From the NCBI GenBank assembly GCA_027450125.1, contig DAIDKG010000539.1, positions 1-6,804 on the forward strand: a stretch of 6,804 bases of DNA, given 5' to 3'. A program made the translations under genes and the position numbers. This document shows, in pieces, positions 1 through 5,640 of the stretch. The notes below the pieces were generated by a model. That model searched no databases. It was not told where the DNA came from and worked only from the letters and a program-made list of their open reading frames with translations. Each line of letters opens with the position of its first letter. Positions within the stretch are counted from its first letter, which is position 1. This DNA comes from Bordetella sp. (lineage in GTDB: Bacteria > Pseudomonadota > Gammaproteobacteria > Burkholderiales > Burkholderiaceae_B).

Positions 1-129
1 CGCGAAGCCGCCAAGCTGGGGTTTTCAACGGCTTTGATTCCCAAGGCCAATGCGCCCAGGCAAGCGATCGAAGGGCTGGAAATCTGGGCGGTCGATCGCC
101 TGGATGCCGCCCTGGAAAAATTGAGATAA
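1..129 (+). CDS. radA: RadA recombination/repair protein, C-terminal 42 residues (partial)
   Basis: The first base of the window is already in frame, and the reading frame runs to a TAA at 127-129. The visible residues include PKANAPRQAIEGLEIWAVDR and end LDAALEKLR. This matches the end of the Lon-protease-like C-terminal domain of RadA/Sms proteins, where a conserved 'PKAN...EG(L/I)...V..L..AL' pattern closes the protein. RadA is a cytoplasmic RecA-like ATPase that drives branch migration of recombination intermediates. Its zinc-finger and RecA-like ATPase parts would lie to the left of the window, so their integrity cannot be judged. The assignment rests on this short tail only. The next gene on the same strand is 213 bases away, beyond a hairpin-forming region, so it is probably not cotranscribed. 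Confidence 0.85.
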   Translation, partial: REAAKLGFSTALIPKANAPRQAIEGLEIWAVDRLDAALEKLR

Positions 130-166
130 GCAAAGTCCCCGTCCCTGCGGCCCTGCGGCTCGCCGT

Positions 167-192
167 CCTGCGGGGCGCGCTTTTCCCGCAGG
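167..192 (+). repeat. 8-bp inverted repeat downstream of radA (possible 3' hairpin)
   Basis: CCTGCGGG (167-174) and CCCGCAGG (185-192) are perfect complements around a 10-base loop. An outer CGCCG (161-165) / CGGCG (198-202) pair can extend the structure across a small bulge. It lies 37 bases after the radA stop. On the + strand it is followed by an A-run rather than a T-run, so it is not a canonical intrinsic terminator. It could stabilise the radA 3' end. Confidence 0.45.
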
Positions 193-329
193 CGCAGCGG
201 CGGCAAAAAATAATTTCACGGGACTGTGAACCTTTATCGAAGCGCCCACTCCAAAGCCCTGTATGCATGAGTTGTCCGGCAGTTGCGCCGGGTCTCAGGC
301 AGCCGGGCCGGCGGGCCCGTCACTATCAT

Positions 330-334
330 AGGAG
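330..334 (+). promoter_or_regulatory. Ribosome binding site of the exported-peptide gene
   Basis: AGGAG lies 8 bases before the ATG at 343. It fixes that codon as the start in preference to the in-frame upstream start codon at 283, which would put extra residues in front of an otherwise standard signal peptide. Confidence 0.8.
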
Positions 335-342
335 TTCTCGCC

Positions 343-537
343 ATGACCAAATCGCGTATCGCCCTGATCCTGTCCGCTTCGGCTCTGTGCATGGGCCTGG
401 CTGCCGCCCCGGCCGCTTCGTTCGCCGCTACCCATGCGGCTCACGCCACCAAGGTCGCTGCCAAGAAGGTCGCTGCCAAGAAGACCGTCAAGAAGGCCCC
501 GAAAAAGGCCCACAAGAAGGCTGCTGCCAAGAAGTAA
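343..537 (+). CDS. Small exported Lys/Ala-rich cationic protein (64 aa), function unknown
   Basis: Residues 1-28 form a clear Sec signal peptide: a short basic start (MTKSR), a hydrophobic core (IALILSASALCMGLAAAP) and an ASFA|AT cleavage site at about 28/29. The predicted mature part is only 36 residues, with 13 lysines, three histidines, one proline and no acidic residue. Lysine pairs recur every four or five residues (41-42, 46-47, 50-51, 54-55, 58-59, 63-64). Composition resembles the AAKK tails of bacterial histone-H1-like proteins, but those are cytoplasmic. Exported AKK-rich proteins such as enterobacterial acid-shock protein Asr are a closer design match, with no claim of homology. 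The product is probably periplasmic or secreted and could bind anionic surface polymers or buffer acid, which is inference. The start is set by AGGAG at 330-334. The gene converges on the MATE gene with 66 bases between stops. Confidence 0.8.
   Translation: MTKSRIALILSASALCMGLAAAPAASFAATHAAHATKVAAKKVAAKKTVKKAPKKAHKKAAAKK
451..480 (+). repeat. Perfect 15-bp tandem duplication inside the exported-peptide gene
   Basis: AAGGTCGCTGCCAAG occurs twice back to back (451-465 and 466-480), coding KVAAK twice. Identity is exact at the base level, so this looks like a recent slippage or duplication event in the lysine-rich tail rather than convergent amino-acid bias. Confidence 0.9.
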
Positions 538-603
538 TCGGCCAAGCGCAGGTTTTCTGCGATCGTTATAAGGCGAGCCGGCGGTTCGTCCTGGGTTGCG
601 CGG

Positions 604-2043
604 TCATCCGCGTCCAGGCGAACCGCCGGATTGCCATCTGGCGTCCGAGAGCCGCCTCAGCGTGCGCCAGTACCACGCATGCAATAGCAGGGCCGACAGG
701 CCCAGGCCTATCATGGCCATCAGCCACAGGCTTCCGGCTCCCGTGTGGGCGCCCGGCATGAGCAGGGCGATGATCCGGTCCAGTCCCCCTCGGCCCGGGC
801 CGAAGCCAAACCACCATCCGCCCAGCAATCCCACAACGGCCAGCGCCACTACCTGGATCAGCAGCGGCATGAGCGCGATCTTGTAGGCGCGCAGCAGATA
901 GGCATTGGTGCACTGGAAGGCGTCGCACAAATGAAAGACGGGCATCAGCATCACCAGGCTGCTCGCGGCCGCGGCGACCCGGGCGTCGCTGGTGTAGGCC
1001 TCGATGATGAGCGGCCGGCCCGCCAGCACCGCGAGCGATGTCAGCAGGGCGCCCAGCATCGCCAGCGCCAGGCTGGCCAGGCCCGTGCGCCGCGCCAGGG
1101 GCTGGTTGCCGGCCCCGACCGCCTGCGCCGTCACGGCCGCGCCAGCCACGCCGATGGACATGGGCATCATGTAGCAAAGCGCCGCCAGGTTGGACATGAT
1201 CTGATGCCCGTCCAGCACGTAAGTGCCTTCGCGCGCCACCAGCAGGGCCATGAAGGTGAAGGACGACACTTCGATCAGATACGAGCCGCCCATGGGCAGG
1301 CCCAGCCGCAGCAGTTCCTTGAGCGGCTGCCATTGCGGCCGGCCCAGCCGCAGGCGAAACGGCGCGAAGCTGCGGTTGCGCAGCACATACCAGAGGCCCG
1401 CGAGCAGGCCGATCCATGAAACCAGGGCGGTCGACAGCCCTGCGCCCGCTGCGCCCATCGCGGGCATTCCGAGGTGGCCGTAGATCAAGAGCCAGTTGAA
1501 GAACGCCTTGAGCACGATCGTGGACAGGTTGATCAGCATCGCCACGCGCGGGCGCGATACGGCGCTGCCCAGCGCATAGACGGTGCGAAATATCAGCGTC
1601 GCGGGCAGCGCCAGCGTCAGCGTGTCCAGATAGGCGACCATGCGCTCGCGCACGCCGGGATCGACATGTCCCGACATGGCCAGCCAGACGTCGGGAAACT
1701 GCATGAGCGCGCCGCCCAGCACCGACAGGACCAGCGCCAGCCAGACGCCCTGGCCCCACAGGCGTCCCACTTCGTGGTGGCGCTTGGCGCCATAGTGCTG
1801 GGCCAGGATGGGAATGAGCGCGTGCAGCACCCCCATCAGGCCGACGAAGACGGTGATGTAGATCGAGACCGACAGCGACATGGCCGCCAGGTCGTCCGGG
1901 CTCGAGTGGCCGGTCATGGCGGTGTCGAGCACGCCGAAGGCGACGCTCGCCCATTGGCCTATCAGCACCGGCCAGGCCTGGCGCATGATGTTCAGCATGG
2001 TCGCGCCCAGGCTCTGCACGGGCGCTCGGGACAGCGCGGTCAT
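604..2043 (-). CDS. NorM-type MATE family multidrug/cation antiporter (479 aa)
   Basis: This is a polytopic inner-membrane protein with about 12 hydrophobic segments in two halves (roughly residues 18-235 and 240-460), the layout of the MATE branch of the MOP superfamily. Such transporters export cationic drugs or metabolites using a Na+ or H+ gradient. Residues matching the functional acidic sites of NorM proteins are present: D40 in TM1 (VLDTAMTG), E258 in TM7 (YLIEVSS) and D374 in TM10 (LCDAFQ). This favours the NorM subfamily and an active transporter. The length is usual for the family. The ATG overlaps the stop of the upstream glycosyltransferase gene as ATGA. No clear Shine-Dalgarno sequence precedes it, so translation probably depends on coupling. 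An alternative in-frame ATG at 1998 would remove 15 residues before TM1. The substrate cannot be predicted from sequence. A role in moving a glycolipid-related compound, suggested by the partner gene, is speculative. Confidence 0.9.
   Translation of the reverse strand: MTALSRAPVQSLGATMLNIMRQAWPVLIGQWASVAFGVLDTAMTGHSSPDDLAAMSLSVSIYITVFVGLMGVLHALIPILAQHYGAKRHHEVGRLWGQGVWLALVLSVLGGALMQFPDVWLAMSGHVDPGVRERMVAYLDTLTLALPATLIFRTVYALGSAVSRPRVAMLINLSTIVLKAFFNWLLIYGHLGMPAMGAAGAGLSTALVSWIGLLAGLWYVLRNRSFAPFRLRLGRPQWQPLKELLRLGLPMGGSYLIEVSSFTFMALLVAREGTYVLDGHQIMSNLAALCYMMPMSIGVAGAAVTAQAVGAGNQPLARRTGLASLALAMLGALLTSLAVLAGRPLIIEAYTSDARVAAAASSLVMLMPVFHLCDAFQCTNAYLLRAYKIALMPLLIQVVALAVVGLLGGWWFGFGPGRGGLDRIIALLMPGAHTGAGSLWLMAMIGLGLSALLLHAWYWRTLRRLSDARWQSGGSPGRG
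2040..2043 (-). promoter_or_regulatory. ATGA stop/start overlap coupling glycosyltransferase and MATE genes
   Basis: On the minus strand the TGA of the glycosyltransferase (2042-2040) and the ATG of the transporter (2043-2041) share bases. The arrangement is typical of translational coupling by terminating ribosomes and fits the lack of a strong Shine-Dalgarno sequence before the second gene. Confidence 0.8.
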
Positions 2044-3764
2044 TGATAGCCGGACGGCACGCGTAGCAGGCGGAAGATCTCGTTGGGGTCGGCGCGGCGG
2101 CCGCCGCGCCAGATTTCCTGCACGTTGTTGTCGTGGGTGTAGTCGGCCGTGCCCCTGGCCAGCGCCTGCCGGGTGGTTTGCTGCAACACCAGCGTGCATG
2201 CCGGGTCGTAGGGGAAGTTCAGGTTCTGGAACACCAGGAACGAGGCGCGCTGGCCGGCGCCAAGGCCGTCGCCGCGCACGCATTCGCCAGGCTTCACGTT
2301 GGCCTTGAGCACCGCGGCCAGTTCGGCCGAAGCCGTCCGGTAGCTGCGCGCGTAGTTCACGACCGGCTGCCACAGCAGCACCAGCAGGCCCCAGGTGGCG
2401 GCCAGGCCGCTGGCCGAGAGTATGGTGCCGCGCCAGAGCGCGGTGGGCTGTGCGCGAAAGCGCCAGACGATGAGCGCGATCCAGGCGGCCGTGATGCCGG
2501 CCGCGAGCAGCAATGCGATCCAGGAGATGGGTGGCACGTAGCCGGCCGTATGGCGGGCGATATTGTGGGAAATTCCCGTGGGCACGCCGAACAGCACCGC
2601 CACCCAGGCCAGCCAGGCGGTGATTGCCGTGAGCGAAAAACACATCACGGCAAACCAGTCCAGGGTGTTGATCACGCCGCGGCGCAGGGTGGGCAGCGAC
2701 ATCGCGGCCAGCGAGGCGCAGGGCACGGCCAGCATGATGTAGACACCGTCGTCCGGGTCGGCCACGAAGAACAATTGCAGCAGCGCGCAGATGAGCAGCG
2801 CCAGCGCCGGCCAGATGTGCGCGGCAAACAGCCAGTTGCGCCATTGCCAGACGGCCACCAGCACCAGGGGCCAGGTCGGCCACAGGAACCAGGCCAGGTC
2901 GCGCAGCGCGCGGCCGCTGTGATTGAATTCGGGCCAGGCATAGAACCCCAGATTCCACGACTTCCAGCTGCGGATCCAGTAGCTGCTTTGATGGGTGGCG
3001 GGGATCCACCAGGCGAGGATGAGCGCCACGGCCACCAGGGCGGCCAGGGGCAGCCAGCCCAGGCGCTTGCGCAGCGCGCCGGGTGGCATGAATGCGAGCA
3101 GCGCGCCCGCCATCATGGGAATGCCGCCCGGCCATCCGCGCGTCAGGAAGCTGCCGGCAATTGCCGCGCCCAGCGTCAGCGCACCCGTGAAGGGTTTGTC
3201 GGGAATGCGGGTGAGGGCATAGAACACCAGCGCCTGCCAGGCCATCACCGCGGGCAGCGCCGAGGTTTCGTGCATGTGCTGCAGAATGCCGACTGTGGCC
3301 AGCAGCAGCAGCAGCGCCGCGTCGGCCAGCATGCGGCCGTAGGCGCGCGGCGGCGGCTCGCCGCCGAAGGGCAGCGCCAGGGGCTGGGCCTCGGCTCGCC
3401 GGCCCACCAGATACGTGCCGTACCAGACGCTGCCCGCGCTCATGGCGAACCAAAGCAGATTGGGCAGGCGGCTGGCGGTGAATTCGCCCAGGAGCGGGCC
3501 GAACAGCTTGATCGCAACGGCGCCGACCCAGGTGATCATCGGGCCGTCCTGCGCATAGGCCAGATGGCCGATCTGCGGCTGCAGCCATGCGCCTTCGCGC
3601 AGCGCGGTCATCATGGTGGCCAGGCCCACCACGTCGTCCGTCTTCCATGGGTCCCGCATGAAGAGCCCGGCCACCACGTAGGCAAGCGCCAGCCCGATCA
3701 GGGCCAGCCGCGGCAGTTTCGTGGCGCCCAGCTCGGTCAGGCGGGCAGGGGTGGAGCGAGTCAT
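2040..3764 (-). CDS. PMT/ArnT-type polytopic membrane glycosyltransferase (574 aa)
   Basis: The protein has many hydrophobic segments (about residues 18-36, 75-120, 145-185, 195-228, 236-255, 290-335, 340-395, 412-435, 446-468) and a C-terminal soluble, probably periplasmic domain (about 470-574). The first loop has acidic residues D38, D43 and D44 (MRDPWKTDD). A stretch around residues 67-79 (HLAYAQDGPMITW) corresponds in position to the 'L.Y..KPPL.YW' block of ArnT-like enzymes. In GT-C families 39/83 the first-loop acidic residue is catalytic, and the sugar comes from a polyprenyl-phosphate donor on the periplasmic face. Acceptor and sugar are unknown here; lipid A, another envelope glycan or protein are options. 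The start was set at the ATG at 3764; a GTG at 3773 is in frame and neither has a good ribosome binding site. The gene is first in a two-gene operon with the MATE gene and follows the rpmE2 terminator by 55 bases. Confidence 0.85.
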   Translation of the reverse strand: MTRSTPARLTELGATKLPRLALIGLALAYVVAGLFMRDPWKTDDVVGLATMMTALREGAWLQPQIGHLAYAQDGPMITWVGAVAIKLFGPLLGEFTASRLPNLLWFAMSAGSVWYGTYLVGRRAEAQPLALPFGGEPPPRAYGRMLADAALLLLLATVGILQHMHETSALPAVMAWQALVFYALTRIPDKPFTGALTLGAAIAGSFLTRGWPGGIPMMAGALLAFMPPGALRKRLGWLPLAALVAVALILAWWIPATHQSSYWIRSWKSWNLGFYAWPEFNHSGRALRDLAWFLWPTWPLVLVAVWQWRNWLFAAHIWPALALLICALLQLFFVADPDDGVYIMLAVPCASLAAMSLPTLRRGVINTLDWFAVMCFSLTAITAWLAWVAVLFGVPTGISHNIARHTAGYVPPISWIALLLAAGITAAWIALIVWRFRAQPTALWRGTILSASGLAATWGLLVLLWQPVVNYARSYRTASAELAAVLKANVKPGECVRGDGLGAGQRASFLVFQNLNFPYDPACTLVLQQTTRQALARGTADYTHDNNVQEIWRGGRRADPNEIFRLLRVPSGYQ

Positions 3765-3819
3765 GGAAGGCACGGGATGAAGTGCGGGATCAATAGTCTT
3801 GCTATCGTCTCACGGGAGG

Positions 3820-3851
3820 AAAAAAAAGCAGCCCGGTCGGGCTGCTTTTTT
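3820..3851 (-). terminator. Bidirectional intrinsic terminator downstream of rpmE2
   Basis: AGCAGCCC (3827-3834) and GGGCTGCT (3839-3846) make a perfect 8-bp stem with a GGTC loop. The flanking A-run (3820-3827) and T-run (3846-3851) are complementary, so a U-tract follows the stem in both directions. On the minus strand it ends transcripts from rpmE2, about 95 bases after that stop codon, and insulates the glycosyltransferase operon. No + strand gene reads into it from the left, so the second orientation may only block antisense transcription. Confidence 0.9.
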
Positions 3852-3945
3852 GCCGCCGGGCGCCCCAAGGCAAACAAGCCGAAGACGCAGCGCGGGGTTT
3901 TTTCCTTGCAGCATACGGCAACGCTGCGCGGTCGGCCGGGGGCGG

Positions 3946-4206
3946 TCAGGCCTTGGCGGCGCCGGTGGTGCGGGCGAAGCGGGCGCGGAACTTCTCGACG
4001 CGGCCGGTTTCGACGATGCGCGTTTGCGCGCCGGTGTAGAAGGGGTGCGACTTGGAGGTCACGTCGCACTTGAAGAGCGGATAGGTCTGGCCGTCCAGCT
4101 CGACGGTCTCGCGGGTGTTGATGGTCGAACGGGTCACGAACTTGTCGCCCGTCTGGACGTCCATGAACACCACTTCGCGGTATTCGGGATGTATGCCTTC
4201 TTTCAT
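3946..4206 (-). CDS. rpmE2: 50S ribosomal protein L31, type B (86 aa)
   Basis: The protein begins [16 protein letters not shown] and contains KSHPFYTG at residues 52-59, both signatures of bL31. It is type B (zinc-independent): the CxC and CxxC zinc ligands of type A are absent, with T50 and S53 at the positions of the second pair. The only cysteine, C47, is not at a ligand position. The length fits type B proteins. L31 sits on the large subunit and helps form an intersubunit bridge. The ATG at 4206 is chosen because it matches the family start and has AGGA seven bases upstream. An open extension to 4266 in the same frame is only the GC-rich leader. The gene has its own candidate promoter (4319-4348), a leader of about 105 bases and an intrinsic terminator, so it is likely monocistronic. 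Confidence 0.97.
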   Translation of the reverse strand: MKEGIHPEYREVVFMDVQTGDKFVTRSTINTRETVELDGQTYPLFKCDVTSKSHPFYTGAQTRIVETGRVEKFRARFARTTGAAKA

Positions 4207-4213
4207 GGGGATT

Positions 4214-4217
4214 TCCT
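4214..4217 (-). promoter_or_regulatory. Ribosome binding site of rpmE2
   Basis: On the minus strand AGGA (within AGGAAA) lies seven bases before the ATG at 4206. It supports the 86-residue start over the longer open frame. Confidence 0.75.
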
Positions 4218-4240
4218 GGCTAGGAGTTAGGGTCGCCAAC

Positions 4241-4289
4241 CGGGAACTCGCGCATGGCCCGCGCATCTGCGCGCCTTGCCCCGTTCCCG
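4241..4289 (-). promoter_or_regulatory. Stem-loop in the rpmE2 leader, candidate cis-regulatory RNA
   Basis: CGGGAAC/GTTCCCG arms (4283-4289 and 4241-4247) form a perfect 7-bp outer stem, which U-G and A-U pairs can extend toward about 4293/4237. Inside it, a CGCGC/GCGCG hairpin (4269-4273 with 4260-4264, loop of four bases) can form. CGCGCAT is repeated at 4249-4255 and 4260-4266, so the inner arm has two alternative partners. The stem ends about 30 bases before the start codon. Structured leaders of L31 genes are known in several phyla; whether this one binds L31 is unknown. Confidence 0.35.
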
Positions 4290-4318
4290 ATCACGTATCC
4301 GAAAAAACTGAACTCAAA

Positions 4319-4348
4319 ATTCTAACCCGCCGCGCAAGATAAGCGCAA
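4319..4348 (-). promoter_or_regulatory. Candidate sigma-70 promoter of rpmE2
   Basis: On the minus strand, TTGCGC (4348-4343) is followed after 18 bases by TAGAAT (4324-4319), a five-of-six match to the -10 consensus. The -35 match is only moderate. Transcription would begin near 4312, giving a leader of about 105 bases. Confidence 0.45.
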
Positions 4349-4378
4349 GTCGTGGTTTTTATTGGATTTCTTGGGCAC

Positions 4379-5062
4379 CTACTGCGCGATCAGCCCCAGT
4401 TGCGCCATGGACACCACTTCCCCGGCGGCGACGATCAGGTGATCGAGCAGCCGCACGTCCACCAGGGCCAGCGCGCGGCGCAGCTGCAGGGTCAGGTCCA
4501 GGTCGGCCTGGCTGGGCTGGGCCAGGCCCGACGGGTGATTGTGCGCCAGGATGAGGGCGGCCGCGTGGTGGCGCAGCGCCTCCCGGACCACCTCCCTTGG
4601 GTAGACGCAGGCCTGCGCCAGAGTTCCGCGCGCCAGTTCGCCGGTGGCGATCAGGTTGAGCCGGTTGTCCAGGTAGAGGGCGATGCAGTGCTCCACCGTG
4701 CAATGGCCCAGGGCGATGCGGCAGTATTGCCTGACCCGGTCGGGATGGGAGAGGGCGTCCAGGCGCTGCAGGTCCTCTTCTGCGGCGCGGCGCGCCAGTT
4801 CCAGCACGGCCGCCAGGGTGCAGGCCTTGGCCGTGCCCAGCCCCTGCACGGCGCGCAGCGCGTCAGGCCCTGCGCCGAACAGGCCGCGCAGGCCGCCAAA
4901 CCGCTGTATCAGCTGGCCGCCCAGTTCGACCGCGTTCAGCCCCCGGGTGCCGGTGCGCAGCGCCACCGCCAGCAGTTCCGCGTCGCTGAGCGCGGCCGCG
5001 CCCTGGCGCATCAGTCTTTCGCGGGGAAGCTGGCTGCCGGGCAGGCTTTCGGCCAGGTTCAT
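4379..5062 (-). CDS. radC: RadC family JAB/MPN-domain protein (227 aa)
   Basis: The N-terminal part (about 1-95) carries the family's LPRERL start region, [15 protein letters not shown] (25-39) and a helix-hairpin-helix-like GLGTAKA (74-80). The C-terminal JAB/MPN domain has the metal-binding pattern HNHPSG(x4)SxxD with H174, H176 and D187, and E142 may be the upstream acidic residue. The family ending around LLDHLIV (205-211) is present. The length is normal. Despite the name, the original E. coli radC repair phenotype was traced to recG, so the cellular role is unproven. The metalloprotease-like fold suggests a hydrolase. The start at 5062 is favoured by GGAG eight bases upstream; a TTG ten codons earlier is in frame but has no such signal. 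The gene is divergent from fkpB, with 101 bases between the two start codons. Confidence 0.93.
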   Translation of the reverse strand: MNLAESLPGSQLPRERLMRQGAAALSDAELLAVALRTGTRGLNAVELGGQLIQRFGGLRGLFGAGPDALRAVQGLGTAKACTLAAVLELARRAAEEDLQRLDALSHPDRVRQYCRIALGHCTVEHCIALYLDNRLNLIATGELARGTLAQACVYPREVVREALRHHAAALILAHNHPSGLAQPSQADLDLTLQLRRALALVDVRLLDHLIVAAGEVVSMAQLGLIAQ

Positions 5063-5163
5063 GTTTTCGGCTCCAGGGACGGGAAAACGCAAGGGGTGTG
5101 CGGAGGCTGCTTCATTACGCTCTAAAATCAGGGTTTGCGAACAATTGACCAGGGTGGCAGAAC
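5063..5163. promoter_or_regulatory. Divergent promoter region between radC and fkpB
   Basis: This 101-base segment must hold the starts for both directions. For fkpB the best -10 candidate is TAAAAT at 5123-5128 (five of six), but no good -35 lies 16-18 bases upstream. For radC, GGAG at 5071-5074 is the ribosome binding site. No convincing radC promoter hexamer pair was found. Confidence 0.4.
5071..5074 (-). promoter_or_regulatory. Ribosome binding site of radC
   Basis: GGAG on the minus strand lies eight bases before the ATG at 5062. It decides this start over the TTG at 5092. Confidence 0.75.
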
Positions 5164-5640
5164 TTGAACGCCCCGAGTGCCGAAGTGAACAATTTGATCC
5201 GTGCGGATTCCTACCTGACCCTGCACTACCGCATCGTGCTGGCCTCAGGCCCGGCCGAGGGCGAGGTCTTCATCGATACCTTCGACGGCCGTCCGGCCAC
5301 CTTGCAGATGGGCAGCGGCCAGTGGTCTCCCGACATGGAAGCCGCGCTGATCGGCCATGGCGAAGGCGAGCGTTTCAGCGTCACGCTGCCGCCCGCGGCT
5401 GCCTACGGCGAGCGCAACCCCGAGCTTGTCCAGCGCGTCTCGCGTGCCATGTTGAGCGAGCATGCAGGCGAAGATGCCTCGTTCGATCCGGGCGACATGG
5501 TCGAATTCGCTGCGCCCAACGGCGGCCGTTACTCGGGCATACTCAAAGAGATCAACGGCGAGTGGGCGCTGTTCGACTTCAACCATCCGCTGGCCGGCAA
5601 TGCCCTGACGCTGGACGTCGCCATTCTGGGAGTGCTTTGA
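5164..5640 (+). CDS. fkpB: FKBP-type peptidyl-prolyl isomerase/chaperone, SlpA (FkpB) type (158 aa)
   Basis: The FKBP fold is split in the way typical of SlyD/SlpA proteins. The core strands are at about residues 15-80 ([33 protein letters not shown]) and 136-158. An insert-in-flap domain lies at about 82-135, between [11 protein letters not shown] and the conserved DFNHPLAG (138-145). No signal peptide is present, so it is cytoplasmic. Proteins of this type isomerise prolyl bonds and hold unfolded clients. The histidine-rich tail of SlyD is missing, as expected for SlpA. The start is a TTG with only a weak AGGG-type ribosome binding signal nine bases upstream; GTG at 5185 and TTG at 5194 are in-frame alternatives with no better signal. 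Its stop overlaps the ispH start by one base. The fkpB-ispH order is common in proteobacteria, often after lspA, which is absent here; radC lies upstream instead. Confidence 0.93.
   Translation: MNAPSAEVNNLIRADSYLTLHYRIVLASGPAEGEVFIDTFDGRPATLQMGSGQWSPDMEAALIGHGEGERFSVTLPPAAAYGERNPELVQRVSRAMLSEHAGEDASFDPGDMVEFAAPNGGRYSGILKEINGEWALFDFNHPLAGNALTLDVAILGVL
5628..5632 (+). promoter_or_regulatory. Ribosome binding site of ispH inside the fkpB 3' end
   Basis: GGGAG lies seven bases before the ATG at 5640 and within the last codons of fkpB. It favours this start over the in-frame ATG at 5664. Confidence 0.75.

Larger units (their letters stand above)
130..342. other. Intergenic region between radA and the exported-peptide gene
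   Basis: No convincing reading frame is seen here. The left part is very G+C rich and holds three direct copies of CCTGCGG (144-150, 152-158, 167-173) and one inverted copy (CCCGCAGG, 185-192). An A+T-rich stretch (206-216) follows, next to a short inverted repeat TTCAC-N6-GTGAA at 215-230. No good sigma-70 promoter could be placed for the downstream gene. The best -10-like hexamer (TATCAT, 324-329) sits too close to its ribosome binding site to be useful. Confidence 0.6.

Noticed and set aside
215..230. CRP-type binding site at the TTCAC/GTGAA dyad
   Set aside because: The half-sites are in the opposite order to the TGTGA-N6-TCACA consensus, so it does not match CRP.
324..329. TATCAT as the -10 box of the exported-peptide gene
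   Set aside because: It overlaps the approach to the ribosome binding site. Transcription would begin after AGGAG and leave it out of the mRNA.
547..561. CGCAG-N5-CTGCG hairpin between the convergent peptide and MATE genes as a terminator
   Set aside because: The stem is only five base pairs and no U-run follows on either strand, so a terminator call is not supported.
3301..3320. CAG-triplet run as a microsatellite
   Set aside because: It encodes a leucine run within a membrane helix of the glycosyltransferase and is short enough to reflect ordinary leucine codon use.
2044..3648. In-frame open extension upstream of the MATE gene, suggesting a fusion protein of over 1000 residues
   Set aside because: The extension lies out of frame inside the well-supported glycosyltransferase gene, and its residues do not resemble any membrane or enzymatic domain. 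The MATE fold starts properly at 2043.
2133..4073. Very long open frame on the + strand antisense to the glycosyltransferase gene
   Set aside because: Its translation is rich in Gln, Arg, Gly and His with no recognisable domain, as expected from the complement of GC-rich membrane-protein codons. It also crosses the rpmE2 terminator and rpmE2 itself.
4683..5639. Open frame continuous with ispH through fkpB and part of radC
   Set aside because: It is out of frame with fkpB and antisense to radC, with low-complexity Arg/Ser/Ala content. The IspH family starts near 5640, where a good ribosome binding site lies.
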